A DNA stretch of 64,000 nucleotides from Paenibacillus flagellatus. Lineage in GTDB: Bacteria; Bacillota; Bacilli; Paenibacillales; NBRC-103111. The notes beneath the pieces are model-generated. The model had not been told where the DNA came from. It did no database searches and saw only the letters and a list, made by a program, of their open reading frames with translations. Shown here piece after piece: positions 8,450-16,683 of this stretch (positions are counted from its first letter, which is position 1; each line of letters begins with the position of its first letter). The DNA is taken from the NCBI RefSeq assembly GCF_003217775.1, contig NZ_QJVJ01000003.1, positions 558,001 through 622,000 on the forward strand. Reading direction: 5' to 3'. The position numbers and the translations under genes are program-made.

Positions 8450-9376
8450 ATGCCCAACATTTGGACCCACTTTTTGTTCGGCCGCGAATTGGCGGACCGG
8501 GTCGGCTGGAGCGGACCTTCGACGTCTTCGGCGGTAGAGCGCGCCTATCATTTCGGCTGCCAGGGGCCGGACTTTTTGTTTTACCACCGCTTTCTCCCGT
8601 GGCAAAAAAGCGCCGGCATGCCCGAGCTCGGCGGAGCGATGCACTCCCGGCGATGCGGGCCGTTTTTGCTCGACCTGCTCGATGCGGTCAAAGACCGGCC
8701 GCTCGACTCCCCCGACGCGGCATTCGCGCTCGGCTTTTTGACGCACCATATTTTGGACCGGAACGCGCACCCCTACGTGTTTTACCGGTCCGGGTTCAAG
8801 AAATGGGACCACCAGCGGTTCGAGATCATGATCGACACCTTGATCGTCCGAAGCAGGCTCGGCCTCGAGACGTGGAGGACGCCGGTCTGGAAGCGGATCG
8901 ATGCCGGACCCGCGCTCCCCGGCGAAATGGCGGACGTCCTCGCCGCGCTCGCCCGTTCGCATTACCCGGAACTGGCCGGACATTTGGGGCCGGACGATTG
9001 GAACGAGGCGTACCGCGACATGATCCGCGCCCAAAAGCTGTTTCACGACCCTTCCGGCGCGAAGCGCCTGCTGACGTTCGGCCGGATCGAGGCGCTCGTC
9101 TACAAGCGGACCGTTCCGCCCGTCGACGTCTTGAACGAAGCGAGGCGGGAATGGCGGCATCCGTCGATCGAGGACGAGACGCATACGGAGAGCTTCATGG
9201 ACCTTTGGGAGATGGCGATGGAGGACGGCGTCCCGCTTCTGCGGTCCGCGCTGGATTACGTTGCCGGAAACGGCTCCCGATCGCGGCTGGAAGCGCGGCT
9301 CGGCGACGTGTCGTACGAGACGGGCAAGCCGTGCGCCGACGGGCATACGATTTTGTACGCGGATCCGATCATTTGA
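8450..9376 (+). CDS. Zinc-dependent phospholipase C-family protein
   Basis: A 308-residue protein of the zn_dep_PLPC/S1-P1 nuclease-like fold. It begins MPNIWTHFLFGRELAD and carries His/Asp metal ligands in CQGPDFLFYH, GFLTHHILDRNAHPYVFY and the later SHYPEL segment. Relatives are common in Paenibacillus and Clostridium and are annotated as zinc-dependent phospholipases, but this copy lacks an obvious signal peptide, so it is likely cytoplasmic and its substrate is uncertain. The start follows GGAAAGGAGCG. The next gene, a DUF2238 membrane protein, begins 149 bases later on the same strand. Confidence 0.87.
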   Translation: MPNIWTHFLFGRELADRVGWSGPSTSSAVERAYHFGCQGPDFLFYHRFLPWQKSAGMPELGGAMHSRRCGPFLLDLLDAVKDRPLDSPDAAFALGFLTHHILDRNAHPYVFYRSGFKKWDHQRFEIMIDTLIVRSRLGLETWRTPVWKRIDAGPALPGEMADVLAALARSHYPELAGHLGPDDWNEAYRDMIRAQKLFHDPSGAKRLLTFGRIEALVYKRTVPPVDVLNEARREWRHPSIEDETHTESFMDLWEMAMEDGVPLLRSALDYVAGNGSRSRLEARLGDVSYETGKPCADGHTILYADPII

Positions 9377-9525
9377 CGTGCCGCCGGACGTACCGGGAGC
9401 TTCTCCCCCGCGTACGTTTTTTTGTCGTTCGCGACTTTGCGGGAATGGCAAGCTCCATTTTGACCAAACTATGTAAATCGGCCCGATCGCCGACACCCTC
9501 TTCGCCAAAGGAGCGCAATTCTTGT

Positions 9526-10248
9526 ATGAGCGGATCAAACGACTTCGTCCGATCGGAAGGCTGGACCGGCGCCGGCATCCCGTTCGCCCGCAATTTCCCG
9601 CTGCACGCCATGATCGTCGCTTTCCTCCTCTACTGGATTTATACGGCCATTCATCCGACCGACCGGATCCAGTGGGCGATGGAAAGCCTGCTGCCGGTCG
9701 GCACGCTGGTCGCGCTCGGTATGACGTACCGGAAGTTCCGGTTTTCGAACCGGTCGTATTTCTGGATGTTCGTCTTTCTATGCGTCCATACGTTCGCCGC
9801 CCACTATACGTACCAAGGCACTCCGGTCGACGCTTGGCTGAAGGCCGCTTATCATACGAAGCGCAGCTATTTCGACCGGGTCGTTCATCTGCTGTTCGGT
9901 TTGATCTGGACGTATCCATGCCGAGAGCTGCTCGTCCGGACGTCCTCCTTGCGCGGATTTTGGTCGTACGCCTTGCCCGCGGCCGTCGTCTTCGGCATGA
10001 GCTCGCTGTTCGAAATCGTGGAGATGGTTGCGGCGCTCGTCGCCAAGCAGAGCGGGGAACAGTACGTCGGCCTGCAGGGAGACGTCTTCGATTCTCAAAA
10101 AGATATGTCGCTCGGACTCGCGGGTGCCGTCGTCTCGATGGGAGCGCTCGCCTGGCTCCGCAACCGGGCCGGGCGGGAGGAACGCGCCGGCTGGAACGGG
10201 ACGAATGCGCGGGCCGAACGGTTCGTCGGAAAAAGAAAAGCCCGCTAA
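9526..10248 (+). CDS. DUF2238-family integral membrane protein
   Basis: A 240-residue membrane protein with about six hydrophobic segments, for example around HAMIVAFLLYWIYTAI, LLPVGTLVALGM, YFWMFVFLCVHTFAAHYTY and SYALPAAVVFGMSSLFEIVE. The conserved stretch FDRVVHLLFGLIWTYPCREL and the EIVEMVAALV segment fit DUF2238 (YjdF-like) proteins, whose function is unknown. The ATG at 9526 is chosen because AAAGGAG lies 11 bases upstream and the open frame before it lacks coding character. A basic C-terminal tail ends in RKAR. Confidence 0.85.
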   Translation: MSGSNDFVRSEGWTGAGIPFARNFPLHAMIVAFLLYWIYTAIHPTDRIQWAMESLLPVGTLVALGMTYRKFRFSNRSYFWMFVFLCVHTFAAHYTYQGTPVDAWLKAAYHTKRSYFDRVVHLLFGLIWTYPCRELLVRTSSLRGFWSYALPAAVVFGMSSLFEIVEMVAALVAKQSGEQYVGLQGDVFDSQKDMSLGLAGAVVSMGALAWLRNRAGREERAGWNGTNARAERFVGKRKAR

Positions 10249-10254
10249 TACGGC

Positions 10255-10292
10255 AAAAGCCGGAGCGTACCGATCGCTCGGCAAACTCCGGC
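10255..10292 (-). terminator. Probable terminator of the MFS gene
   Basis: GCCGGAG (10259-10265) pairs with CTCCGGC (10286-10292). Read on the minus strand, the stem is followed by TTTT, consistent with termination after the gene ending at 10355. Confidence 0.5.
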
Positions 10293-10354
10293 CTTCCGTC
10301 ATGAACGATGTTATCGGTGCGTGCTCGTGCCGGATTCGATTCCGACGAGACACG

Positions 10355-11623
10355 TTACGCTTTTGCGGCGGCCGCCTCCGCCTCTCCCTTGGTCAGATCG
10401 ACTTTGGCCAGCAGCACGATGCCGATCGCGAAAAAAACGACGAGCGCGAGAATGCCGAGCCGGCTCGTGCCGGTCAGCATACCGACGACGGAGAAGACGA
10501 ACGGACCGACGATGGCGGAAAATTTGCTCGATACGCTCAGGAAGCCGAAAAACTCGGCAGGGCGGTCGGCCGGGACGAGCCGGCTGTAAATCGACCGGGC
10601 GATCGATTGGCTGCCCCCCTGTACCATGCCGACGACAACCGCCAGCGCGTAAAACTGCCACGTCTCGGTCATGAAATAACCGAAAACGACGATCAGCACG
10701 TACACGCCGAGCGAGATGTACAGCGACTTTTTCGAGCCGAGCTTCTCCGCGATGCGGCCGAACAGCAGCGTGAACGGAATGCCGACGAATTGCGTAATGA
10801 CGAGCGCCCCGATCAACGCTTCCGTGCCGAGACCGATTTCGGTGCCGTAAATCGTCGCCATCGTGATGATCGTGCTGATGCCGTCATTGAAAAACCAAAA
10901 CGCGATCAAATATTTCAGCAGCTCGGGATACCGCTTGATTCGCTTGAACGTATTCCAGATGCGCGAGAAGCCGATGGACGCGTACTGTCCGAACGTGTGA
11001 CGGCCGCCCGTCTTCTTGTCCTTCATCCGGCGGAACAGCGGAATCGAGAATACGTACCACCATACCGCAACCGAAGCGAAGGACAGGTACGTGCCGGCCA
11101 AGCTGTCGGGCAGTCCGAACCACGACCATTTCATGATCCATAGCAGGTTGACGATCAGCAGCACCCCGCCGCCGATATAGCCGAACGCGTACCCTTTGGA
11201 CGATATGTAGTCCCGTTTCCCCGGCTCCGCGACGTCGTTCAGCAGCGCGTCGTAAAACGCGTTGCCGCCGGAAAATCCGATCGTGCCGAGAATGAACAGG
11301 AAGGACGCGAGCAAGTAGTCGCCGTTCCCGACGAAGACGAAGCAAAGCGATGCGAGAATGCCCAAATACGAAAACAGGCGCAAAAACCGCACCCTATAGC
11401 CCGAATAGTCCGCAATCGCCCCGAGAATCGGCGTCATGACGGCAACGAGCAGCATCGCGATCGACTGCGTCATCCCCCAATACGAGGTGGCCGTCTGGCC
11501 CGGCAGCGTGGAAGCCGCCACCGTGCTGTAAAAGATCGGCAGCACCGCGGCCATCATCGTCGTGGCGAACGCGGAGTTGGCCCAGTCGTACATGATCCAT
11601 GCCCGCACCGTTTGTCGATCCAT
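10355..11623 (-). CDS. MFS transporter, UMF1/Atg22-like family
   Basis: A 422-residue, roughly 12-helix permease. The N-terminus [19 protein letters not shown] is diagnostic of the UMF1 (Atg22-like) branch of the major facilitator superfamily, whose yeast relative exports amino acids from the vacuole. The ASCLFRM-type loop region is present as [14 protein letters not shown] after helix 2. The bacterial substrate is unknown. I start at 11623, where AAGGGGGA precedes the ATG; the longer form adds 20 low-complexity basic residues. It is monocistronic, with no regulator adjacent. Confidence 0.9.
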   Translation of the reverse strand: MDRQTVRAWIMYDWANSAFATTMMAAVLPIFYSTVAASTLPGQTATSYWGMTQSIAMLLVAVMTPILGAIADYSGYRVRFLRLFSYLGILASLCFVFVGNGDYLLASFLFILGTIGFSGGNAFYDALLNDVAEPGKRDYISSKGYAFGYIGGGVLLIVNLLWIMKWSWFGLPDSLAGTYLSFASVAVWWYVFSIPLFRRMKDKKTGGRHTFGQYASIGFSRIWNTFKRIKRYPELLKYLIAFWFFNDGISTIITMATIYGTEIGLGTEALIGALVITQFVGIPFTLLFGRIAEKLGSKKSLYISLGVYVLIVVFGYFMTETWQFYALAVVVGMVQGGSQSIARSIYSRLVPADRPAEFFGFLSVSSKFSAIVGPFVFSVVGMLTGTSRLGILALVVFFAIGIVLLAKVDLTKGEAEAAAAKA

Positions 11624-11756
11624 GGAAGTCCCCCTTTTCGTATGGCAACGTTCGTTCGCGCGTTGCCGGCATCCACTCCCCATTGTATCACCGCCTTGCT
11701 TGCCCGCCTACGATTATTTTGCAAACGCTATCCCTCCTGCTGCGGACAACGAACGA

Positions 11757-11782
11757 AAAACCGCGGCCGTTGCCGCGGTTTT
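11757..11782. terminator. Intrinsic terminator of the sugar ABC operon
   Basis: AAAACCGCGG (11757-11766), a CCGTTG loop and CCGCGGTTTT (11773-11782) form a perfect hairpin with A and T tracts on either side. It closes the minus-strand ABC operon that ends at 11825. Confidence 0.88.
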
Positions 11783-11824
11783 GGACATTGTAAAGTTTTC
11801 ATGAGCGAAGCGCACCATCGGCCG

Positions 11825-12811
11825 CTACACCCGGCGCCGATTCAAATGGACGAACGTGACGGCGAGCGCCAGCACGAGCACGACCCCTTTGATGATGTCG
11901 AACGCATAGTAAGGCAAATTGAGCATCGTCAAGCCGTTTAGCAGGACGCCGATCAGCACCGCGCCGAGAAACGTGCCGATGACGTTCGGCTTGCCGGCGC
12001 CGAGCACGGAGAAGCCGACGAATACGGCCGCGACCGACTCCATGAGCAGCGGGGCTCCGGCGTCGATTTGCCCCGAGCCGACGCGGGCGGCGAACAGAAT
12101 GCCGCCGATCGCGGCGAAGCAGCCCGACAAGACGTAGGCGGCCAAGCGGACGCGGTTGATCCGGATGCCGGACAGCCGGGCCGCCTCGCGGTTGCCGCCG
12201 GTGATGTACATTTGCCGGCCCCACCGGGTATATTTCAGGAACAGATGGACGAGAACGACGGCGAGCAGCATAAGCAGAACCGGAACCGGTATGCCGAGCA
12301 GCTCGCCCTGGCCGATCCATTTGAACGACTCCGAAAATTTGCCGGGAGCCTTCGTGCCGTCGGTCATCTGCATGTTGTTGTAGATCGCATACCCTTTCGT
12401 ATACGTCTTTTGCACGCCGCCGATGATGTACATGACCGCCAGCGTCGCCAGCAGGTCCGGGATGCGGAACCGGATGATGAGCAGCGAGTTCAGCAAGCCG
12501 ATCAGCGCCCCGATCGCGATCGGTACGACCAGCACGACGATAAGCGGCTGCTCGAACCAGACCATGAGCGTCGCCGCCGCCACGGTGGACAGCGAGACGG
12601 TGGAGCCGACCGACAAGTCGAAGCCGTCCACGATTTGCGACAGCGTCACCCCGATCGCGATGAAGGTGACGATCGAGATGGATCGCAGGATGTCCGCGAT
12701 ATTGTCATACGTCAAAAAGTTTTCGTTCGCGATCGAGAAAAAAACGAACACGCCGGCGATGACGACGAGCGCACCGTACCGGAACGACCAATCCAACAGT
12801 TTACCTTTCAT
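11825..12811 (-). CDS. Sugar ABC transporter permease, RbsC-like
   Basis: A 328-residue permease of the CUT2 (RbsC/XylH/MglC) type with about 8-10 hydrophobic helices. The family loop VDGFDLSVGSTVSLS near residue 60 and TGGNREAARLSGIRI near residue 205 mark the coupling regions that contact the ATPase. It imports a monosaccharide-like substrate together with the ATPase and lipoprotein encoded upstream. Its start overlaps the ATPase gene by 11 bases, so translation is probably coupled. It is the last gene of the operon, followed by the terminator at 11757. Confidence 0.94.
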   Translation of the reverse strand: MKGKLLDWSFRYGALVVIAGVFVFFSIANENFLTYDNIADILRSISIVTFIAIGVTLSQIVDGFDLSVGSTVSLSTVAAATLMVWFEQPLIVVLVVPIAIGALIGLLNSLLIIRFRIPDLLATLAVMYIIGGVQKTYTKGYAIYNNMQMTDGTKAPGKFSESFKWIGQGELLGIPVPVLLMLLAVVLVHLFLKYTRWGRQMYITGGNREAARLSGIRINRVRLAAYVLSGCFAAIGGILFAARVGSGQIDAGAPLLMESVAAVFVGFSVLGAGKPNVIGTFLGAVLIGVLLNGLTMLNLPYYAFDIIKGVVLVLALAVTFVHLNRRRV

Positions 12812-14318
12812 CCCCCTGCTCCTTTCCCGCGCTGGCGAACAGCAAAATTTGCTCTTCCGTCGCCTCGCCGCGGCCGAACGACTTCACGATCCGGCCGTCG
12901 CACAGAACGAGAATCCGGTCCGATATGCCGATAATCTCGTTGATTTCCGACGACGCGTACAGCACCGCTTTGCCTTCCTGCGCCAGCCGGCCGATCAGCC
13001 GGAATATGTCGCTTTTCGCGCCGATATCGATTCCTTTCGTCGGCTCGTCGAACATATACAGCTTGGCGTCGGTCGGCAGCCATTTGCCGATCGCCACCTT
13101 TTGCTGATTGCCGCCGCTCAAGTAGCCGACCGCCTGATCGACATGCGGCGTTTTGACGCCGAGCCGCTCGACCGTCTCCTCCGCATGCCTCGTCTCGGCA
13201 CGTCCGCGGATCCAGCCGGACGGTGCGAGCCGTTTCAGGATCGGGACGGTCAAATTCACCTTGACCGATTCGCCGACGAGCACGCCCTGCGTTCGCCGCT
13301 CCTCCGGCACGAGCACGATGCCGGCGTCGATCGCGTCGGACGGGCCGCTCAGCCTGAGCGGCTTCCCGTCCAGCCGCAGCTCGCCCTTCTCGAGCGGCTC
13401 GGCCGCGAACAGGAGCCGGGTCAGCTCGGTTTTGCCGGCGCCGACAAGCCCGACGATGCCGACGATTTCGCCGCGCCGGATCGAGAAATCGACGCCGTGC
13501 ACTTTCCCCAGCCCGTGTACGCCCGCCGCCTCGAACAGCGTGTCGCCGATTTCCGCCGCAAGCTTCGGAAACTCCTCCTCGAGCGACTTCCCGAGCATCA
13601 GTTCGACGACTTTGCCCGGGGTCAGCTCGGCGGCGGGCGCGGTAGCGACCCGCTCCCCGTCGCGCATGACCGTGATCCGGTCGCAAATGTCGAACACTTC
13701 CGGCAGCCGGTGCGAGATGAAGATGAGGCCGACGCCTTCCGCCTTCAGCGTCCGCATCGTCCGGAAGAGCCGGTCCGTCTCCTCCAGACTGAGCGGCGCC
13801 GTCGGCTCGTCCAGGATGACGTACTTCGCCTGCTGCGCCAACGCCCGCGCGATGAGCACGAGCTGCTTCTGGCTGATCGCGAGCTCGCCGACCTGCTTGT
13901 CCGCGGGCAGCCCGGCTACGCCCATCTTGTCGAGTATCGACGACGCCTCGCGCTTGAGCGAGCCCCAGTTGACGACGGCCGACTTCGCCCCGTAGGAGAG
14001 CCGGTCGAGCATGACGTTCTCGGCTACGGTCAGACCCGGGACGAGCGCGGTATCGACCTCCTGGTAGACGCATTGGACGCCCGCCCGCTTCGCGTCGATC
14101 GGCGAGCGGATCGTCGCCGGGACGCCGTCGATCGTAATCGCGCCTTCGTCGGCCGTATAAGCGCCCGACAATATTTTCATGAGCGTGCTCTTGCCGGCTC
14201 CGTTCGCTCCGAGCAGCGCATGAATTTCGCCGGCGCGCACTTCGAAATCGACGTCTTTCAACGCCCGCACGCCGGGAAACGATTTGCTGATTCGATTCAG
14301 CTCCAGCTTCGCGCCCAC
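12801..14318 (-). CDS. Sugar ABC transporter ATP-binding protein, RbsA-like (two NBDs)
   Basis: A 505-residue tandem ATPase of the CUT2 class. NBD1 has Walker [10 protein letters not shown] (about residues 37-45), signature ELAISQKQL, which is the divergent form normal for this family, and Walker B YVILDEPTA. NBD2 has a degenerate Walker A GLVGAGKTEL, signature LSGGNQQKV and Walker B LYMFDEPTKGID. It powers uptake through the RbsC-like permease encoded next. A 23-base inverted repeat lies between it and the binding-protein gene, which may set their expression ratio. The specific sugar (ribose, xylose, galactose or another) is not evident. Confidence 0.95.
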   Translation of the reverse strand: MGAKLELNRISKSFPGVRALKDVDFEVRAGEIHALLGANGAGKSTLMKILSGAYTADEGAITIDGVPATIRSPIDAKRAGVQCVYQEVDTALVPGLTVAENVMLDRLSYGAKSAVVNWGSLKREASSILDKMGVAGLPADKQVGELAISQKQLVLIARALAQQAKYVILDEPTAPLSLEETDRLFRTMRTLKAEGVGLIFISHRLPEVFDICDRITVMRDGERVATAPAAELTPGKVVELMLGKSLEEEFPKLAAEIGDTLFEAAGVHGLGKVHGVDFSIRRGEIVGIVGLVGAGKTELTRLLFAAEPLEKGELRLDGKPLRLSGPSDAIDAGIVLVPEERRTQGVLVGESVKVNLTVPILKRLAPSGWIRGRAETRHAEETVERLGVKTPHVDQAVGYLSGGNQQKVAIGKWLPTDAKLYMFDEPTKGIDIGAKSDIFRLIGRLAQEGKAVLYASSEINEIIGISDRILVLCDGRIVKSFGRGEATEEQILLFASAGKEQGDER

Positions 14319-14362
14319 CTGTTACCAGCCCTTTCCTTTTATCGGCCTTTCACATGCGAAAT

Positions 14363-14385
14363 CCCATCGACTATTCGTCGATGGG
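14363..14385 (-). promoter_or_regulatory. Intercistronic hairpin between binding-protein and ATPase genes
   Basis: CCCATCGAC (14363-14371), a TATTC loop and GTCGATGGG (14377-14385) form a perfect 9-bp stem. No long T-run follows on the minus strand, so it looks like an mRNA-stabilising or partial-termination stem that would favour more binding protein than ATPase. Confidence 0.65.
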
Positions 14386-14403
14386 AACGTTTCGCCGTGC
14401 TTA

Positions 14404-15522
14404 TCATTTCTTCGCTTGCTTCTCCAATTCCTTCAGCTTGTCCGACAAACCTTGCTGGCTGCCGCTCCAGCCTTTGACGTATTGGCCGAGCTGGGTCGTC
14501 GAAACCGTCTTGTCCGTCGGAAGCTGGTCGCGGGAGACGAATACCGGATCGAGCGCAATGACGTCCGGCGTCGTTTCGCCGAGCAGCTTCTGATACAGGT
14601 AACGCGCCTGCACGCGTCCGATATCTTTCGGATCGACGGCGGCCGAAGCGACCCACGGGCTGTTTTTGTCCTGGATCATTTGGAGGTCTTCGTCGCTCAA
14701 ATCGATGCCGTATACTTTGATCTCCGTACGGCCCGCTTGCTGGATCGCGCGGGAAGCGCCCTTGGCGAATTCGTCCCAGGCGGCCCATACGGCCGTAATG
14801 TCGCCCTTGTTCGGATATTTTTTCAAGATCGCTTCCATTTGGGCTTGCGTATCGAGCGCCGTATTGTTCGTCGCGGCGCCGAAAGCGGCGATCTCTTTAA
14901 TATCCTTGTTTTTGTCCATGAACTCTTTATACGCGAGCTGGCGGCGTTCCATCGGCGCGAAGCCGGCAACCCAAATTTTGACGATGTTGCCTTTGCCGCC
15001 GATATCTTTCGCCATTTGCTCCAGCGTGCTTTTCGCCATTTGCTGGTCGCCCTGCTGCAGCACCGGTACGCCCGGCACTTTCAAGTCCGAGTCGAACGCG
15101 ACGACCGGAATTTTTTTCTCCAGCGCTTTCTTGACGCCCGGCTCCAGCGCTTCCGCCTTGCCATGGTCGATCAGGATGCCGTCGAACTTCTGGTTGACCG
15201 CGGAATCGAGATTCGCGATCATTTTGTTCATGTCCGTTTCGGCGCTCAGCACCGTCACCTTGCCGCCGAACTTCTCGACTTGCTCCTTGACGCCTTCGAT
15301 ATATTGCGCCGAGAACGTGCCTTGGTTGAACTCCATGACGAGCGCGATTTTCTTGCCCGCGAGCGAGGCCAAGTCCGTTCCGCCGCCGGCGTTCGTCGTC
15401 GATCCGCCCGTCGCGGGCGCGGACGTCGTCGGCTCTTCCTTCTTCGCACCGCACGCCGCCAGGACGACGGCCAAGATGACGGCCATCACGACGGCTATGT
15501 ACGATCTGCTCCGTGTACGCAT
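14404..15522 (-). CDS. Sugar ABC transporter substrate-binding lipoprotein
   Basis: A 372-residue type-1 periplasmic binding protein (Peripla_BP_4). The lipoprotein signal is plain: basic MRTRSRS start, hydrophobic core and lipobox LAAC with the modified Cys at residue 24, then a Ser/Thr/Gly-rich linker. The mature fold starts at KKIALVMEFNQGTFSAQ. Ligand-contact regions are AWDEFAKGASRA and VYGIDLSDEDLQM. It is the first gene of the importer operon and is transcribed from a good promoter at 15604-15632, with a palindrome in its leader. The sugar is unknown. Confidence 0.94.
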   Translation of the reverse strand: MRTRSRSYIAVVMAVILAVVLAACGAKKEEPTTSAPATGGSTTNAGGGTDLASLAGKKIALVMEFNQGTFSAQYIEGVKEQVEKFGGKVTVLSAETDMNKMIANLDSAVNQKFDGILIDHGKAEALEPGVKKALEKKIPVVAFDSDLKVPGVPVLQQGDQQMAKSTLEQMAKDIGGKGNIVKIWVAGFAPMERRQLAYKEFMDKNKDIKEIAAFGAATNNTALDTQAQMEAILKKYPNKGDITAVWAAWDEFAKGASRAIQQAGRTEIKVYGIDLSDEDLQMIQDKNSPWVASAAVDPKDIGRVQARYLYQKLLGETTPDVIALDPVFVSRDQLPTDKTVSTTQLGQYVKGWSGSQQGLSDKLKELEKQAKK

Positions 15523-15561
15523 TGCTTTCGTTCCCCTCTCTCCCTCTCATTCCTGTCGACC

Positions 15562-15586
15562 AATCCCTATCGAGTTGATCGGGATT
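15562..15586. promoter_or_regulatory. Operator-like imperfect palindrome in the importer leader
   Basis: AATCCCTATCGA and TTGATCGGGATT face each other, matching at 10 of 12 positions. The repeat lies roughly +11 to +35 from the predicted start of the binding-protein transcript, a typical repressor position. Which protein binds it is unknown. Confidence 0.45.
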
Positions 15587-15603
15587 GAAATCCGATAGAT
15601 AGA

Positions 15604-15632
15604 ATAATAGCACCAACGCGTCCGGGCGTCAA
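15604..15632 (-). promoter_or_regulatory. Sigma-A promoter of the sugar ABC operon
   Basis: Read on the minus strand: TTGACG (15632-15627), a 17-base spacer and TATTAT (15609-15604). This is the best match in the gap upstream of the binding-protein gene. Confidence 0.7.
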
Positions 15633-15640
15633 TCCTGATT

Positions 15641-15671
15641 TCGACAATAACCCACCTTTTCCTATTATAAT
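15641..15671 (+). promoter_or_regulatory. Promoter of the AraC-family regulator gene
   Basis: TCGACA (15641-15646) and a perfect TATAAT (15666-15671), 19 bases apart. The predicted start point near 15678 leaves about 80 bases of leader before the ATG at 15760 and argues against a GTG start at 15685. Confidence 0.5.
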
Positions 15672-15759
15672 AGTTGGTTTAATAGTGGCGAAGTTGCCGT
15701 CATTTTCCGATCCCTTTATACTGGTCGTAACCGCAACCGGAAAGCGAGGCACTCGGGAC

Positions 15760-16635
15760 ATGGACTTGTCCGCTCTCACCCCGTACGTTCGCAAGGCGAT
15801 GGACCATACGGCACCGGCCGGCTGGCACTTGCGAGAGCGGGTGCTGTTCGATTACGAGCTTCTCTACGTCAAGGAAGGCCGCGTGCTCGTCACCGTTCGC
15901 GACCGAGCCTACGAAGGCGTCCCCGGCGACTTGTTCCTGTTCAAGCCGCGGGAGCCGCATTCGCTTCGGGTCGGGACGGAGAGCCCGTTCCGCCAGCCGC
16001 ATATCCATTTCGATCTGTACGAGCGTCCGGACAGTCCGGACGTCAAAATCAGCTTCAAGCCCGAGCACGAAATGACGGCGCAAGAGCACGAATGGTTTCG
16101 CGAAGACGTCCTGTCGGCTCCTCCGTTCATGGTGCCGAACCATATCCGCCCCGTCGGCAAGTCCGCCGTCGAAGCGCTCGTCTTCGCCATGATCGACGAA
16201 TACGAACGCAAGCTTCCCTACTACGAGACGAATTTGAAGGGCTTGTTCGTGCAGCTGTGGACGCTGCTGCTCCGCGAGCTGCACTGGCAGGAACGTCCTC
16301 ACGTGCTGTCGAACTGGGAGACGCTGCAGGCGGTCAAGCTGCTCATGTCCCGCTCGCTCGACCGCGAGCTGACGGTCGACGAGCTGGCGGCCGCGGCCAA
16401 CATGAGCAAATATTATTTCATCCGGGCGTTCAAAAGCGCCTTCGGGGCGCCGCCGATCAAATACCATTTGACGATGCGCATCGAGAAGGCCAAAGAGCTG
16501 ATCCAATTCACGTCGATGCCCGTCACCGAAATCGCGGCCCGTCTCGGCTTTCCGAGCATCCATGCGTTCAGCCGCGCGTTCCGCCATGCGGAGGGCGTCG
16601 CGCCGACGTATTACCGGGGCAAGAAAGGCGAATAA
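15760..16635 (+). CDS. AraC-family transcriptional regulator
   Basis: A 291-residue regulator. The N-terminal half is a cupin-like sensor domain (FDYELLYVKEGRVLVTVRD, then GDLFLFKPREPHSLRVG). The C-terminal about 100 residues hold two helix-turn-helix motifs: LTVDELAAAANMSKYYFIRA and PVTEIAARLGFPSIHAFSRA. It is divergent from the sugar importer and is probably its activator or repressor, sensing a sugar. A GTG at 15685 would extend the protein by 25 residues but lies too close to the predicted transcript start. A stem-loop follows at 16637. Confidence 0.93.
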   Translation: MDLSALTPYVRKAMDHTAPAGWHLRERVLFDYELLYVKEGRVLVTVRDRAYEGVPGDLFLFKPREPHSLRVGTESPFRQPHIHFDLYERPDSPDVKISFKPEHEMTAQEHEWFREDVLSAPPFMVPNHIRPVGKSAVEALVFAMIDEYERKLPYYETNLKGLFVQLWTLLLRELHWQERPHVLSNWETLQAVKLLMSRSLDRELTVDELAAAANMSKYYFIRAFKSAFGAPPIKYHLTMRIEKAKELIQFTSMPVTEIAARLGFPSIHAFSRAFRHAEGVAPTYYRGKKGE

Positions 16636-16636
16636 G

Positions 16637-16683
16637 CGGAAGCCGGCCAAGGGGCTCTCGCTTCGCGGCTCGGACGGCTTCCG
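16637..16683. terminator. Stem-loop between convergent araC-type and acyl-CoA ligase genes
   Basis: CGGAAGCCG (16637-16645) pairs with CGGCTTCCG (16675-16683). There is no clear T-run, so termination is plausible but weakly supported. Confidence 0.45.

Noticed and set aside
7391-9919. 842-codon open frame on the minus strand
   Set aside because: It runs antisense across three well-supported plus-strand genes, is rich in Arg/Val/Asp shadow codons and has no ribosome site. It is a by-product of high GC.
12423-14477. 684-codon plus-strand open frame
   Set aside because: It lies opposite the RbsC/RbsA-like genes with clear motifs. Its composition (Arg, Asp, Leu, no domain) is that of an antisense shadow.
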